From contig JAJFGW010000040.1 of NCBI GenBank assembly GCA_021775915.1, positions 1 through 38,999 of the forward strand: a stretch of 38,999 nucleotides of DNA. The letters run 5' to 3'. A program made the position numbers and the translations under genes. The notes under the pieces are model-generated. The model did no database searches, was not told the DNA's origin, and saw only the letters and a list, made by a program, of their open reading frames with translations. Source of the stretch: Alphaproteobacteria bacterium. Its GTDB lineage: Bacteria; Pseudomonadota; Alphaproteobacteria; Micavibrionales; Micavibrionaceae. Positions 14,879 through 22,793 of this stretch are shown here, piece after piece; the stretch's first letter is position 1; every line of letters begins with the position of its first letter.

Positions 14879-15748
14879 TTATAACTGCGCGGCTTTGAGC
14901 GTATTTTTTAGTAGATACGCAATGGTCATCGGGCCAACGCCGCCGGGAACCGGGGTGATGGCGCGGGCGATTTTGGCGGCTTCGTCAAATTCTATATCGC
15001 CGACAATTTTGTCTTTGCCGCCTTCGGGGTTCGGAACGCGGACAATGCCGACATCAATGACAATCGCGCCGGGCTTGACCCAGTCGCCTTTGACCATGTG
15101 AGGCTGTCCGGTGGCAGAGATCAGGATGTCTGCCTGGCGCGCAATGTCTGGTAAGTCCCTCGTTTCGGCGTGAGCCGTGGTGACAGTGACATCTTCGGCC
15201 AGCAGGAGTTGCGCCATTGGTTTGCCGAATAACAGTGAATGGCTAATGATAACGGCGTGCATGCCGCGCAGCTTTTTCTCGACAGAGTGAATGAGGTGCA
15301 GGGCGCTGGCTGGTGTGCAGGGTACGATCCCTTCCATCCCGGCAACAAGGCGGCCCATATTCATAACGGTCAGGCCATCTACATCTTTACCGGGGTCAAT
15401 TTTATTAACCAGCTCATTGGTTTTATCCTGAATATCGGCAGGCAGCGGAAGCTGTAGCAAGATTCCATGGACGTCCGGGTCGTCATTCAGTTCCCGGATA
15501 ATGCCGGAAACGGCGTAATAAGGCGTTCCTTCAGGTAGACGGTGAACGGTGCTTTTGATACCGACTTCTTCGCTGGCCCGGACTTTATTGCGGACATAAA
15601 CTTCGCTGCCTGAATCGTCGCCAACAAAGACCATGGCCAGACCTGGCTGAAACCCCAGCTTGATAACGTCTTGTTTTATCTCTTGCCGCATGGCTGCTGC
15701 AATAGATTTACCGTCGATAATGGTGGCTTGATTTTCATTTTGGGACAT
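14879..15748 (-). CDS. folD: FolD, methylenetetrahydrofolate dehydrogenase / methenyltetrahydrofolate cyclohydrolase
   Basis: This bifunctional enzyme interconverts 5,10-methylene-, methenyl- and 10-formyl-tetrahydrofolate with NADP. The start at 15748 (product 289 residues) is chosen for its GGAA and typical N-terminus (ATIIDGKSIAAAMR); an ATG at 15760 would add four residues. The catalytic YVRNK lysine, GILLQLPLP, PGKDVDG, PCTPASAL and the closing PVPGGVGPMTIAYLLKNT are present. The NADP-binding loop reads ISHSLLFGKPMA where most homologs have GRS/GAS..VG(K/R)PM, an unusual substitution. It follows YggT by a few bases in one operon. Confidence 0.92.
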   Translation of the reverse strand: MSQNENQATIIDGKSIAAAMRQEIKQDVIKLGFQPGLAMVFVGDDSGSEVYVRNKVRASEEVGIKSTVHRLPEGTPYYAVSGIIRELNDDPDVHGILLQLPLPADIQDKTNELVNKIDPGKDVDGLTVMNMGRLVAGMEGIVPCTPASALHLIHSVEKKLRGMHAVIISHSLLFGKPMAQLLLAEDVTVTTAHAETRDLPDIARQADILISATGQPHMVKGDWVKPGAIVIDVGIVRVPNPEGGKDKIVGDIEFDEAAKIARAITPVPGGVGPMTIAYLLKNTLKAAQL

Positions 15749-15762
15749 TGCTGATTCCATTT

Positions 15763-16041
15763 TTAATATACCAGCCAGACCACGAGGTCCTTGGCCAGAT
15801 AAATGCCGAAAATCACGATAATCGGCGTAATATCAATTCCACCAATGGCCGGAATATATTTACGCAAAGGGCGGTAAACCGGCTCGGTGGCCTTTTCCAG
15901 CAGGCCAAGAAGGTTGTTTGCTTGCGGATTGCGCGTGTTAATGACTTCAAAAGCGATCAGCCAGCTCATAACAACGCTGGTAATAATAATCCAGAAATAT
16001 ACATCTAGTACAAAAAATGCTATTTTTCCTAAGAATTCCAT
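15763..16041 (-). CDS. YggT family membrane protein
   Basis: This 92-residue protein has two hydrophobic segments (about residues 7-30 and 70-90) separated by the conserved loop NPQANNLLGLLEKATEPVYRPLRKYIP and GGIDITPIIVI. This is the standard YggT/YCF19 architecture (P..R..IP..GG.D..P). The role is not fully known; homologs are linked to membrane organisation, osmotic tolerance and cell division. In alphaproteobacteria yggT often stands just upstream of folD, as here. Confidence 0.9.
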   Translation of the reverse strand: MEFLGKIAFFVLDVYFWIIITSVVMSWLIAFEVINTRNPQANNLLGLLEKATEPVYRPLRKYIPAIGGIDITPIIVIFGIYLAKDLVVWLVY

Positions 16042-16134
16042 ATGGTTAAGCCTGTTCTTTTACTTTTAATAGACACGCGTTTGTATCATAATGGCAACCA
16101 GCTGTTAACTGAAATATGCCATTATTAACTTATT

Positions 16135-16809
16135 ATGTTTGGATTTGATTTTACAACATTGGCGGGATTGCTCGTTTTGGCTGGTAATATGCCGGTTTGC
16201 ACTGTGCCGGAGGCACCGCAGATCGGTGTTACGCCGTCATCCGCACCCATTGAGTATGAATTTAATTTATCAAGCGCGGAGCTGAATGGTTTTCGAAGTA
16301 ACACGGTTAATCCCTATGCGCCGAGCGCTGATACGACAACGGGAGGCTTGCGGCACGATCGTCCGAGAATTGCTACGGAAGTGGAGTGGGGGATCATGTC
16401 GTATCCGGGGCGCCAAGTTTCCTGTTTATGGTACAAGTCGATTAAGGTCACGATTGATCTTAGTCCAAAAATATATATTGCCAGTGAGCATGATAACCCT
16501 GTGTGTCGCGCCGCTATTGTAGAACATGAGGTCAAGCATGTTGATATGGACCGGCTGCTTATTAATCAATATGCCTATGGTATTGGCACGGCAGTAAAAC
16601 AGGCCGTTGATCAGGTCGGGCCGATGGGGCCTTATAATTACCATGAACTTGAAGGGGTGCGGGAGAAGCTGACCGAGCATATTTATAATGCCGTGGATTC
16701 CCAAAAATTTTTACTCCATCAGGAAATGTCGCGCCGTCAGGCGGAAGTTGACAGCCTCGCGGAATATGAGAGAGTTAATAAGATATGTGATAAGGCGGAA
16801 AAGTGGTGA
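16135..16809 (+). CDS. Exported HExxH protein, paralog 1 of 3
   Basis: This 224-residue protein has a hydrophobic N-terminus (about residues 5-18) suggesting export. The core reads C97...KVTIDLSPKIYIASEHDNPVC124...VEHEVKHVDMDR: two cysteines likely to pair, a strand, then HEVKH (131-135), a zinc-peptidase type motif followed by an acidic helix. The C-terminus is a long helix ending QAEVDSLAEYERVNKIC. The second and third genes share the same core, so this is a tandem family. No ribosome binding site is clear at the ATG. Overlap with the next gene is 7 nt. Peptidase activity is suggested only by the motif. Confidence 0.68.
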   Translation: MFGFDFTTLAGLLVLAGNMPVCTVPEAPQIGVTPSSAPIEYEFNLSSAELNGFRSNTVNPYAPSADTTTGGLRHDRPRIATEVEWGIMSYPGRQVSCLWYKSIKVTIDLSPKIYIASEHDNPVCRAAIVEHEVKHVDMDRLLINQYAYGIGTAVKQAVDQVGPMGPYNYHELEGVREKLTEHIYNAVDSQKFLLHQEMSRRQAEVDSLAEYERVNKICDKAEKW

Positions 16810-17546
16810 CTATAAAAAAAATATTGGTGATTTCTCTTGTTGCTTTGATGAGTTTCTCTTTGGCAACGGCAGAAGCACAGCCCTCTGAGTCTTCCGAGAA
16901 ATCTGAGAATTCCAAGAGCAGCGCTCCTACGGAATTCAAGGGAGGGCATGGGTGCACCGGGTTTGGCCAGGCAACAATATCGGTCATGCAATTCACCGGC
17001 GAACTTTTTCAAAATCAAGAGAAATCAGCTTTTACGCTCGCCCGTGAAAAGAGTCGTAGATATGGTATAAAAATGCCGATGCGTCAGGGAAATATGGGGA
17101 GCGTGTCTTTTAGAACAAATATTTCCGTTTATATCGAAAACCCTGCGGGTTCAGGCTGTCTTGTTGTCAGGGGTATGGATGTTGAGGTCTATGTTAATAA
17201 TAAGGTCGAGATTGCGAGTGAGCACGATGAAGGAAGCTGTATGTATACTGAGCTTTACGGTCTTGAGATCGAGCTCATGCGGCAGGATGAGCAGATCATA
17301 AATGAAAACCTCCATGAATTTCTTGCTAATTTAAGAAAAACTATTGGACAACATAATGGTTATCGCGCGCCTGCAGGGACTAATGTTGACAGGGCCGTTT
17401 CCTGGAAGAGGCGGGAAATCGAGAATATGATTAAGATGCATCTTGAGTCATTGGAAGAGGAACTTTTCAATACGCGCCGGGAAATGGATTTGCCGGAATA
17501 TTACGCTGAAATAGAAGCGGATTGCTCGGGCGGGCAATTTCAATAA
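16803..17546 (+). CDS. Exported paralog 2 of 3, HExxH lost
   Basis: The GTG at 16803 (or the adjacent GTG at 16806) follows AAGGCGG and overlaps the previous stop. The 247-residue product has a clear signal peptide (about 1-25, ending ATAEA), a serine/glutamate-rich linker and the family core: C..V..MDVEVYVNNKVEIASEHDEGSC. At the position of HEVKH the sequence reads GLEIE, so both metal-binding histidines and the glutamate are gone. It has a longer C-terminal helical region without the QEVDSL.EY motif. It could be a non-catalytic partner or regulator of its neighbours. Confidence 0.68.
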   Translation: MVTIKKILVISLVALMSFSLATAEAQPSESSEKSENSKSSAPTEFKGGHGCTGFGQATISVMQFTGELFQNQEKSAFTLAREKSRRYGIKMPMRQGNMGSVSFRTNISVYIENPAGSGCLVVRGMDVEVYVNNKVEIASEHDEGSCMYTELYGLEIELMRQDEQIINENLHEFLANLRKTIGQHNGYRAPAGTNVDRAVSWKRREIENMIKMHLESLEEELFNTRREMDLPEYYAEIEADCSGGQFQ

Positions 17547-17620
17547 TTTATGTTAAAAATCCTTTTCATATATATATTTAATTGCTAGGGTACGCTCCTC
17601 AATAGTTTGTGAGGGGTTAA

Positions 17621-18304
17621 ATGGGGAATGTTCCAAGGCTTTTGGGCCTTCTGGCTCTGCTTGTCTGCGTGCCTGCAAGTGTTATGGCTTGCGAGCTCGC
17701 GCCGGTGCGCCCCGCTATTCATATTCATGTGTCTGAAACGCCTGTTGCCTTTGATTTGAGCCAGTCTATCGAGGATTTAAATCAGGTGCCTATTGATACG
17801 AAATCGCCCTATCCGTCATCTTACCATACCGATGTTGGCGGAGTGATGAGCGGTGAGGTGGCGGTGGAACATAGACTTAGCTTTCACAAAGATAAGCTTG
17901 GGGAGAATTTTTGCGTGTCTTTGGGCGAGGTCAATATTACGATTACGACCCGCCCGAAAATTTATATTGCCAGCGATTTTCAGGATCAGACTTGCTGGTT
18001 TAAGCAGACATTTCTCCATGAAGCAAAGCATGTCGAAATTGACAGGGCGTTAATTGAAAAATATGAGGGCCAGTTTACTGACGGCTTAAATATGATTTTG
18101 ATGGAGCCGGCGGATTATAGCTCGGGATGGGTGGAGTCCTCTGCTATGGCCGGGGCGCAGTATCAAATACAGTTTGGTGTTGAACGGGCGCTTGAAGTTT
18201 TATTTGCTAAAATGGTGCGGGAGCGTCAGGAAAAACAGCAAGAAGTCGACTCGCTGCATGAATACACGCGTATCAGTCGCGCCTGTCAGGTTTCATCTTC
18301 CTGA
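17621..18304 (+). CDS. Exported HExxH protein, paralog 3 of 3
   Basis: This 227-residue protein starts after GAGGGG and has a clear signal peptide ending at VMAC, which also resembles a lipobox (SVMAC, Cys 24), so it may be a lipoprotein. The family core is PYPSSYHTDVGG, then FCVS...NITITTRPKIYIASDFQDQTCWF and FLHEAKHVEIDRALI, with HEAKH at 133-137. The C-terminal helix ends in QQEVDSLHEYTRISRAC, almost the same as in paralog 1. Its 3' end overlaps the convergent CcmI-like gene by 19 nt. Paralogs 1 and 3 are closer to each other than to the middle copy. Confidence 0.68.
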   Translation: MGNVPRLLGLLALLVCVPASVMACELAPVRPAIHIHVSETPVAFDLSQSIEDLNQVPIDTKSPYPSSYHTDVGGVMSGEVAVEHRLSFHKDKLGENFCVSLGEVNITITTRPKIYIASDFQDQTCWFKQTFLHEAKHVEIDRALIEKYEGQFTDGLNMILMEPADYSSGWVESSAMAGAQYQIQFGVERALEVLFAKMVRERQEKQQEVDSLHEYTRISRACQVSSS

Positions 18305-18846
18305 AAACTTTTTATGTCATTTAATAATTTTTCACGGTACGGAGCATCCTCAGGGGTTATTTCCAAAGCCTTGTTGAAATGCTTTTGCGCGCGCGCTTTA
18401 TCGTCTTCCAAAAAAACAGCGGCGAGTGCCGCGGCATAATGGGCGGCGCCGAGCTTGAGACTTACTTTCTTATGGGCGGGGTCTTTTTCGTGTGCTGTGC
18501 TCAAGAGGGCGATGGCTTGATCCAGTTTGCCGTTTTTAAGGTGCGCGTTACCGAGTGCCAGCATGAGTTCAATGTCATCCGGTGTTTTAAGAAAATCTTG
18601 TGTAAGCGTTAGCTCTTTTTTGACCAAGGCACGTTTTTCAAAGTTTACCCCTTGCGTTTCAAATAAGGCGGGTTGCGATGGAATGTAAGGAGAGCCGTGC
18701 CAGAGATACAGTCCCATGGCTGATAAGGTCATAAAAATGAGCAAGAGCCAGCCTTGCTTTTGTTTGCCAGCATCTATCATTAGCGGCGCCAGCAGAATGT
18801 TAATAATAAGAATGGTTAGTATGGTTACGGCAATGATAACGGTCAT
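18286..18846 (-). CDS. CcmI/CycH-like cytochrome c maturation TPR protein (short form)
   Basis: This 186-residue protein has two N-terminal membrane helices (about 3-24 and 32-49), then a periplasmic part with TPR repeats (ELMLALGNAHLKNGKLDQAI followed by KVSLKLGAAHYAAALAAVF and AQKHFNKALEITPEDA). Two helices plus TPRs match CcmI/CycH, which presents apocytochrome c to the heme lyase, though it is much shorter than usual (about 400 residues). Its ATG overlaps the stop of the shortened CcmF by 4 nt (ATGA), so the two are co-translated. The neighbour strongly supports the assignment. Confidence 0.65.
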   Translation of the reverse strand: MTVIIAVTILTILIINILLAPLMIDAGKQKQGWLLLIFMTLSAMGLYLWHGSPYIPSQPALFETQGVNFEKRALVKKELTLTQDFLKTPDDIELMLALGNAHLKNGKLDQAIALLSTAHEKDPAHKKVSLKLGAAHYAAALAAVFLEDDKARAQKHFNKALEITPEDAPYREKLLNDIKSFQEDET

Positions 18847-19289
18847 GATGGTTCTCCGGGTAAATAGGAGGCCATGCCGTCAAAAGGCGGCGGGTCAATA
18901 CGCTCAAACGGGTTTAGGAAAAACAGCGTATAGATAATGAAACAGACGCTCAGTACGCTGATCATCCGCAAAATTTTCATGTCGGTTTTTTTAAAGGCCG
19001 CAAGAGCGCTGAAAAATGAAAGTATCAGCAGCCAAAGCAGCATCGCGCCCTTGTGGTTGCTCCATAGGGCGGTGATCTTATGAAGAACGGGCTTAAGCGT
19101 GTGGCTGTTTTCGGCAACATTAAGAACGGTAAAGTCAGAAACGATATACGCCCACATTAAGGCCAGAAAAGCACTCAGGCATAGTGTGAATTGCAGGAAT
19201 GCCGCGCGGTAGCAGAGCAGAGGGTGCATTTGCAGACCGGCGACCATAAGCGCGAGAATAAGGGAAAAATGTCCAAGTTCGGGAATCAT
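18843..19289 (-). CDS. Shortened CcmF-like protein (N-terminal quarter only)
   Basis: The first residues from 19289, MIPELGHFSLILAL, are the classical CcmF N-terminus, and further on DFTVLNVAENSH, ITALWSNHKGAMLLW and FFLNPFERIDPPPFDG follow the CcmF order. Normal CcmF has about 650 residues with a WWD heme-handling domain; this one ends after 148 residues, before that domain. CcmF usually reads WGGHEGS where this has LWSNHKGA. The gene is open and coupled to the CcmI-like gene. An upstream ATG at 19325 directly abuts a terminator and is unlikely. It may be a remnant or a truncated subunit with a new role. Confidence 0.7.
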   Translation of the reverse strand: MIPELGHFSLILALMVAGLQMHPLLCYRAAFLQFTLCLSAFLALMWAYIVSDFTVLNVAENSHTLKPVLHKITALWSNHKGAMLLWLLILSFFSALAAFKKTDMKILRMISVLSVCFIIYTLFFLNPFERIDPPPFDGMASYLPGEPS

Positions 19290-19325
19290 GGTCTCTTTTA
19301 ACCATGAATAAAGGCAAATGCCCAT

Positions 19326-19356
19326 AAAAAAACCGCTGTCGCAAGGATGACAGCGG
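19326..19356 (-). terminator. Strong minus-strand terminator/attenuator ahead of the ccmF-like gene
   Basis: On the minus strand a perfect 8-bp stem (CCGCTGTC / GACAGCGG, 8-base loop) is followed by seven T, ending 36 bases before the ATG at 19289. There is no minus-strand protein gene between it and acnA. It therefore terminates either a leader transcript of the ccm-like operon or a small RNA from 19357-19600. Confidence 0.7.
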
Positions 19357-19604
19357 CTCTTTTATGACTTTAAATATGACTTCTTCAACTTATTCGGATG
19401 TTTCTTGCTGGAAAACCTTCCGAGGTAGACATTTGTTCTACCTACCATCATGGTCTGCAAATATGGCATAAATATGGACAAATTGGTTCTATTTCGGGGA
19501 ATTTACACGCGGTGGCGTTAATTTTTTGTTAACCCATTTTTATCTTTTTTTCTTCATGCTATGGTCTATTTCGTGAATTATTAAGCTAACCAGAGGAATA
19601 TATC

Positions 19605-22292
19605 ATGGCTCGCACAGGACAGGACACGCTTCAAACCCGTAGAACACTTACCGTAGAAGGTAAAGACTATGACTATTTTAGTTTGAAGGCGATTGAAGAG
19701 AAAATAGGTGATATTTCAAAGCTGCCTTTTACACTCAAAGTGCTACTGGAAAACCTGTTGCGGTTTGAAGATGGGCGCTCTGTGAGCGAAGATGATATTA
19801 AGGCACTTAAAAGCTGGCTCGATAATGGCGGCAAGGTCGATCAGGAAATAGCATTTCGTCCGGCGCGGGTTTTGATGCAGGACTTTACCGGGGTTCCGGC
19901 GGTCGTTGATCTCGCGGCGATGCGCGAGGCGATGGTGAGCCTTGGCGGCGATCCGCAAAAGATCAATCCGTTAACTTCTGTGGATCTTGTGATTGACCAC
20001 TCTGTGATGGTCGATGAATCCGGAACACCACAAGCTTTTCAGAATAATGTCGAGCGCGAGTTTGCCCGCAATGGTGAACGTTATGAATTTTTAAGCTGGG
20101 GCCAAAAGGCGTTTCATAATTTTAGCGTTGTACCGCCGGGCACCGGAATTTGCCATCAGGTGAATTTAGAATATCTCGGCCAGACAGTCTGGGCGGAAGA
20201 AGAAGAGGGAACCGGGAAACAGCTCGCTTATCCGGATAGTGTTGTTGGCACAGATTCTCATACGACCATGATTAACGGTTTGGCCATTTTGGGTTGGGGC
20301 GTTGGCGGGATTGAGGCCGAGGCCGCGATGCTGGGGCAGCCGATTTCGATGATGATCCCCGAAGTGATCGGGTTCAAGTTGACCGGCGCGTTGAAAGAAG
20401 GCGCGACTGCGACTGACCTTGTTTTGACGGTGACACAGATGCTGCGTGAAAAAGGCGTGGTCGGAAAATTTGTCGAGTTTTATGGTGATGGTCTGGATCA
20501 TTTGAGCCTGCCGGACCAGGCAACTTTGTCGAACATGGCACCGGAATTTGGCAGCACATGCGGGTTTTTTCCGGTCGATCAGGAAACGGTTGATTTTCTT
20601 GCCTTTACCGGGCGTGATCCGCACCGGGTTAAGCTGGTCGAAGCTTACGCAAAAGAGCAAGGGCTGTGGCGCGAGAAAGGGCACGAGCCTGTCTTTACCG
20701 ATACGCTGGCGCTGGACATGGGAAGTGTCGTACCTTCGATCGCCGGGCCGAAACGGCCGCAGGATAAAATTGCGCTTACTGATGCGGTTAAATCTTTCCA
20801 CGATCTCGGGCTTGAAGAAAATAAAGTCGCTGTGAGTGGCGAAGATTACCGGCTGGAACATGGCGATGTCGTGATTGCCGCGATCACAAGCTGTACCAAT
20901 ACGTCTAATCCCTCTGTTATGATTGCTGCCGGGTTGCTTGCCCGGAATGCGCTGGCCAAAGGGTTGCGCACCAAGCCATGGGTAAAAACCTCACTCGCGC
21001 CGGGGTCGCAGGTCGTGACGGATTATTTAGAGAAAGCGGGGTTGCAGGACTCCTTTGATAATCTTGGTTTTAATCTTGTTGGTTATGGCTGCACGACTTG
21101 TATCGGTAATTCCGGGCCTCTGCCCGATTCAATTATTCGCGCGATTGAAGAAGGCGAGTTGACTGTCTGCGGCGTACTTTCAGGAAACCGAAATTTTGAA
21201 GGGCGGATCAGTCCGCATGCCAAAGCGAACTACCTTGCTTCACCGCCGCTGGTTGTCGCCTATGCGCTGGCCGGGAGCATGAATGTTGATCTTTATAATG
21301 ATCCTCTGGGGCAGGATGAAGAGGGCAATGATGTGTTTATGAAAGACATATGGCCTTCTTTGCAGGAAGTACAAGATGCTGTTAAGGCCTCTGTAACGCC
21401 GAATATGTTTAAGCAGCGTTACGATAATGTCTTTGAAGGCTCGAAAGAGTGGCAGGAAATCGGCGGAGCGGATGCCAGCGAAACTTATAGCTGGGCGGCT
21501 GGTTCCACTTACGTGAAAAATCCGCCGTTCTTCGACGGGATGGGCGCGGAGCCTGATCCGGTTAGTGATATTAAAGGCGCTTATAGTTTGGCGCTTCTTG
21601 GCGATTCTGTGACAACGGATCATATTTCCCCGGCTGGTGCGATTAAGAAGGATTCCCCGGCAGGGTCTTATTTGCAGGGGCACCAGATTAGCGCAAAAGA
21701 CTTTAATTCCTTTGGTTCGCGGCGCGGTAATCATGAAGTGATGATGCGTGGTACCTTTGCCAATATTCGCATTCAGAATGAAATGACGCCGGAAACCGAA
21801 GGCGGTGTTACCGTTCATATTCCTAGTGGCCAGCAGATGAGCATTTATGACGCCGCCATGCGCTATCAGGAAGAAGGTAGTGCGTTGGTTGTGATTGCCG
21901 GGAAAGAATATGGTACGGGATCAAGCCGGGACTGGGCGGCGAAGGGCACGCGACTTTTGGGCGTGAAGGCCGTCGTGGCGGAAAGTTATGAGCGAATTCA
22001 CAGGTCGAACTTGATCGGTATGGGCGTATTGCCGCTACAGTTCAAGGACGGTGTAACGCGGAAATCTCTGGGGCTTACGGGCGCGGAAACTTTTGATGTG
22101 ACCGGTGTGGCGGAAGGTTTAAAGCCGCGCGCGGAACTGAGCTTGAGCATTCACGGTGAAAGCGGCGATCAGGACGTGAAGGTGCTGTGCCGAATTGATA
22201 CGCTGGATGAACTGGAATATTACCGTCATGGCGGTATTCTGCACTATGTTCTGCGCAGCCTGGTGCAGGATAAAGCGCAGAAGGTGGCTTGA
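19605..22292 (+). CDS. acnA: Aconitate hydratase A
   Basis: This 895-residue enzyme converts citrate to isocitrate in the TCA cycle, feeding the isocitrate dehydrogenase encoded 5.6 kb upstream. AGAGGAA precedes the ATG. The three cysteine ligands of the [4Fe-4S] cluster appear in SCTNTSNPS and GYGCTTCIGNSGPL. Other hallmarks are VGTDSHTTMINGLAILGWGVGGIEAEA, GDSVTTDHISPAG, FGSRRGNHEVMMRGTFAN and GTGSSRDWAAKG. Length fits the AcnA/IRP1 class. Its location beside ccm genes is usual in alphaproteobacteria. Confidence 0.97.
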   Translation: MARTGQDTLQTRRTLTVEGKDYDYFSLKAIEEKIGDISKLPFTLKVLLENLLRFEDGRSVSEDDIKALKSWLDNGGKVDQEIAFRPARVLMQDFTGVPAVVDLAAMREAMVSLGGDPQKINPLTSVDLVIDHSVMVDESGTPQAFQNNVEREFARNGERYEFLSWGQKAFHNFSVVPPGTGICHQVNLEYLGQTVWAEEEEGTGKQLAYPDSVVGTDSHTTMINGLAILGWGVGGIEAEAAMLGQPISMMIPEVIGFKLTGALKEGATATDLVLTVTQMLREKGVVGKFVEFYGDGLDHLSLPDQATLSNMAPEFGSTCGFFPVDQETVDFLAFTGRDPHRVKLVEAYAKEQGLWREKGHEPVFTDTLALDMGSVVPSIAGPKRPQDKIALTDAVKSFHDLGLEENKVAVSGEDYRLEHGDVVIAAITSCTNTSNPSVMIAAGLLARNALAKGLRTKPWVKTSLAPGSQVVTDYLEKAGLQDSFDNLGFNLVGYGCTTCIGNSGPLPDSIIRAIEEGELTVCGVLSGNRNFEGRISPHAKANYLASPPLVVAYALAGSMNVDLYNDPLGQDEEGNDVFMKDIWPSLQEVQDAVKASVTPNMFKQRYDNVFEGSKEWQEIGGADASETYSWAAGSTYVKNPPFFDGMGAEPDPVSDIKGAYSLALLGDSVTTDHISPAGAIKKDSPAGSYLQGHQISAKDFNSFGSRRGNHEVMMRGTFANIRIQNEMTPETEGGVTVHIPSGQQMSIYDAAMRYQEEGSALVVIAGKEYGTGSSRDWAAKGTRLLGVKAVVAESYERIHRSNLIGMGVLPLQFKDGVTRKSLGLTGAETFDVTGVAEGLKPRAELSLSIHGESGDQDVKVLCRIDTLDELEYYRHGGILHYVLRSLVQDKAQKVA

Positions 22293-22299
22293 GTTATTT

Positions 22300-22716
22300 T
22301 CAGGGTGAAGGCTTATTGAAAAAGTTATTGAAGTCTGTAACAAAGTCCTCAACTTCTTTCTGGTTTAACGGGCTTTCCTGGTTTGCCAGATAGTCTTCTA
22401 TGTCTTTGTGACCTGCTTCTGCGGCAATCTCACGGGGAGTTTTTTCTTCATTATCACGCAAAATTACAGAGGCGCCGTGTTCTGTTAAGGCTTCCACGAT
22501 AGCCAGATCACCTGTTTTTGCCGCCAGCGTCAGGGGGATTTCTGTTCTGTCACCATATCTCGCATTAACATTAACGCCGTATTCCAGTGCGTCTTCAACA
22601 ATACCCAGATTGCGGTGTTCTATGGCTTTCATGAGAAGGTCCCAGCGGTCACGCTGTTGCCGCGCTGTGGCATCGCTTTTTTCCATTTCGCTTAAGCGCA
22701 TGAAGTCTTTATGCAT
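22300..22716 (-). CDS. Small ankyrin-repeat protein
   Basis: This 138-residue protein starts after AAAGGAATAAGCT. It holds about three ankyrin repeats: WDLLMKAIEHRNLGIVEDALEYGVNVN, IPLTLAAKTGDLAIVEALTEHGASV and TPREIAAEAGHKDIEDYLA. No signal peptide. The C-terminus EVEDFVTDFNNFFNKPSP resembles the tail motif of the two larger ankyrin proteins nearby. It converges on acnA with a 7-base gap. Ankyrin repeats bind proteins; the partner is unknown. Confidence 0.8.
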   Translation of the reverse strand: MHKDFMRLSEMEKSDATARQQRDRWDLLMKAIEHRNLGIVEDALEYGVNVNARYGDRTEIPLTLAAKTGDLAIVEALTEHGASVILRDNEEKTPREIAAEAGHKDIEDYLANQESPLNQKEVEDFVTDFNNFFNKPSP

Positions 22717-22793
22717 AGCTTATTCCTTTTATTAGCCTATCCATTTTCTGAGGTATACATTACAGGACGTGTATTATTATGTCAATAAAATTA

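Noticed and set aside
20166-20861. 231-codon minus-strand frame within acnA, and similar long antisense frames at 4804-5403, 21240-21818, 28215-28922 and 36670-37839
   Set aside because: Shadows of well-supported genes; their proteins look like arbitrary basic or His-rich sequence.
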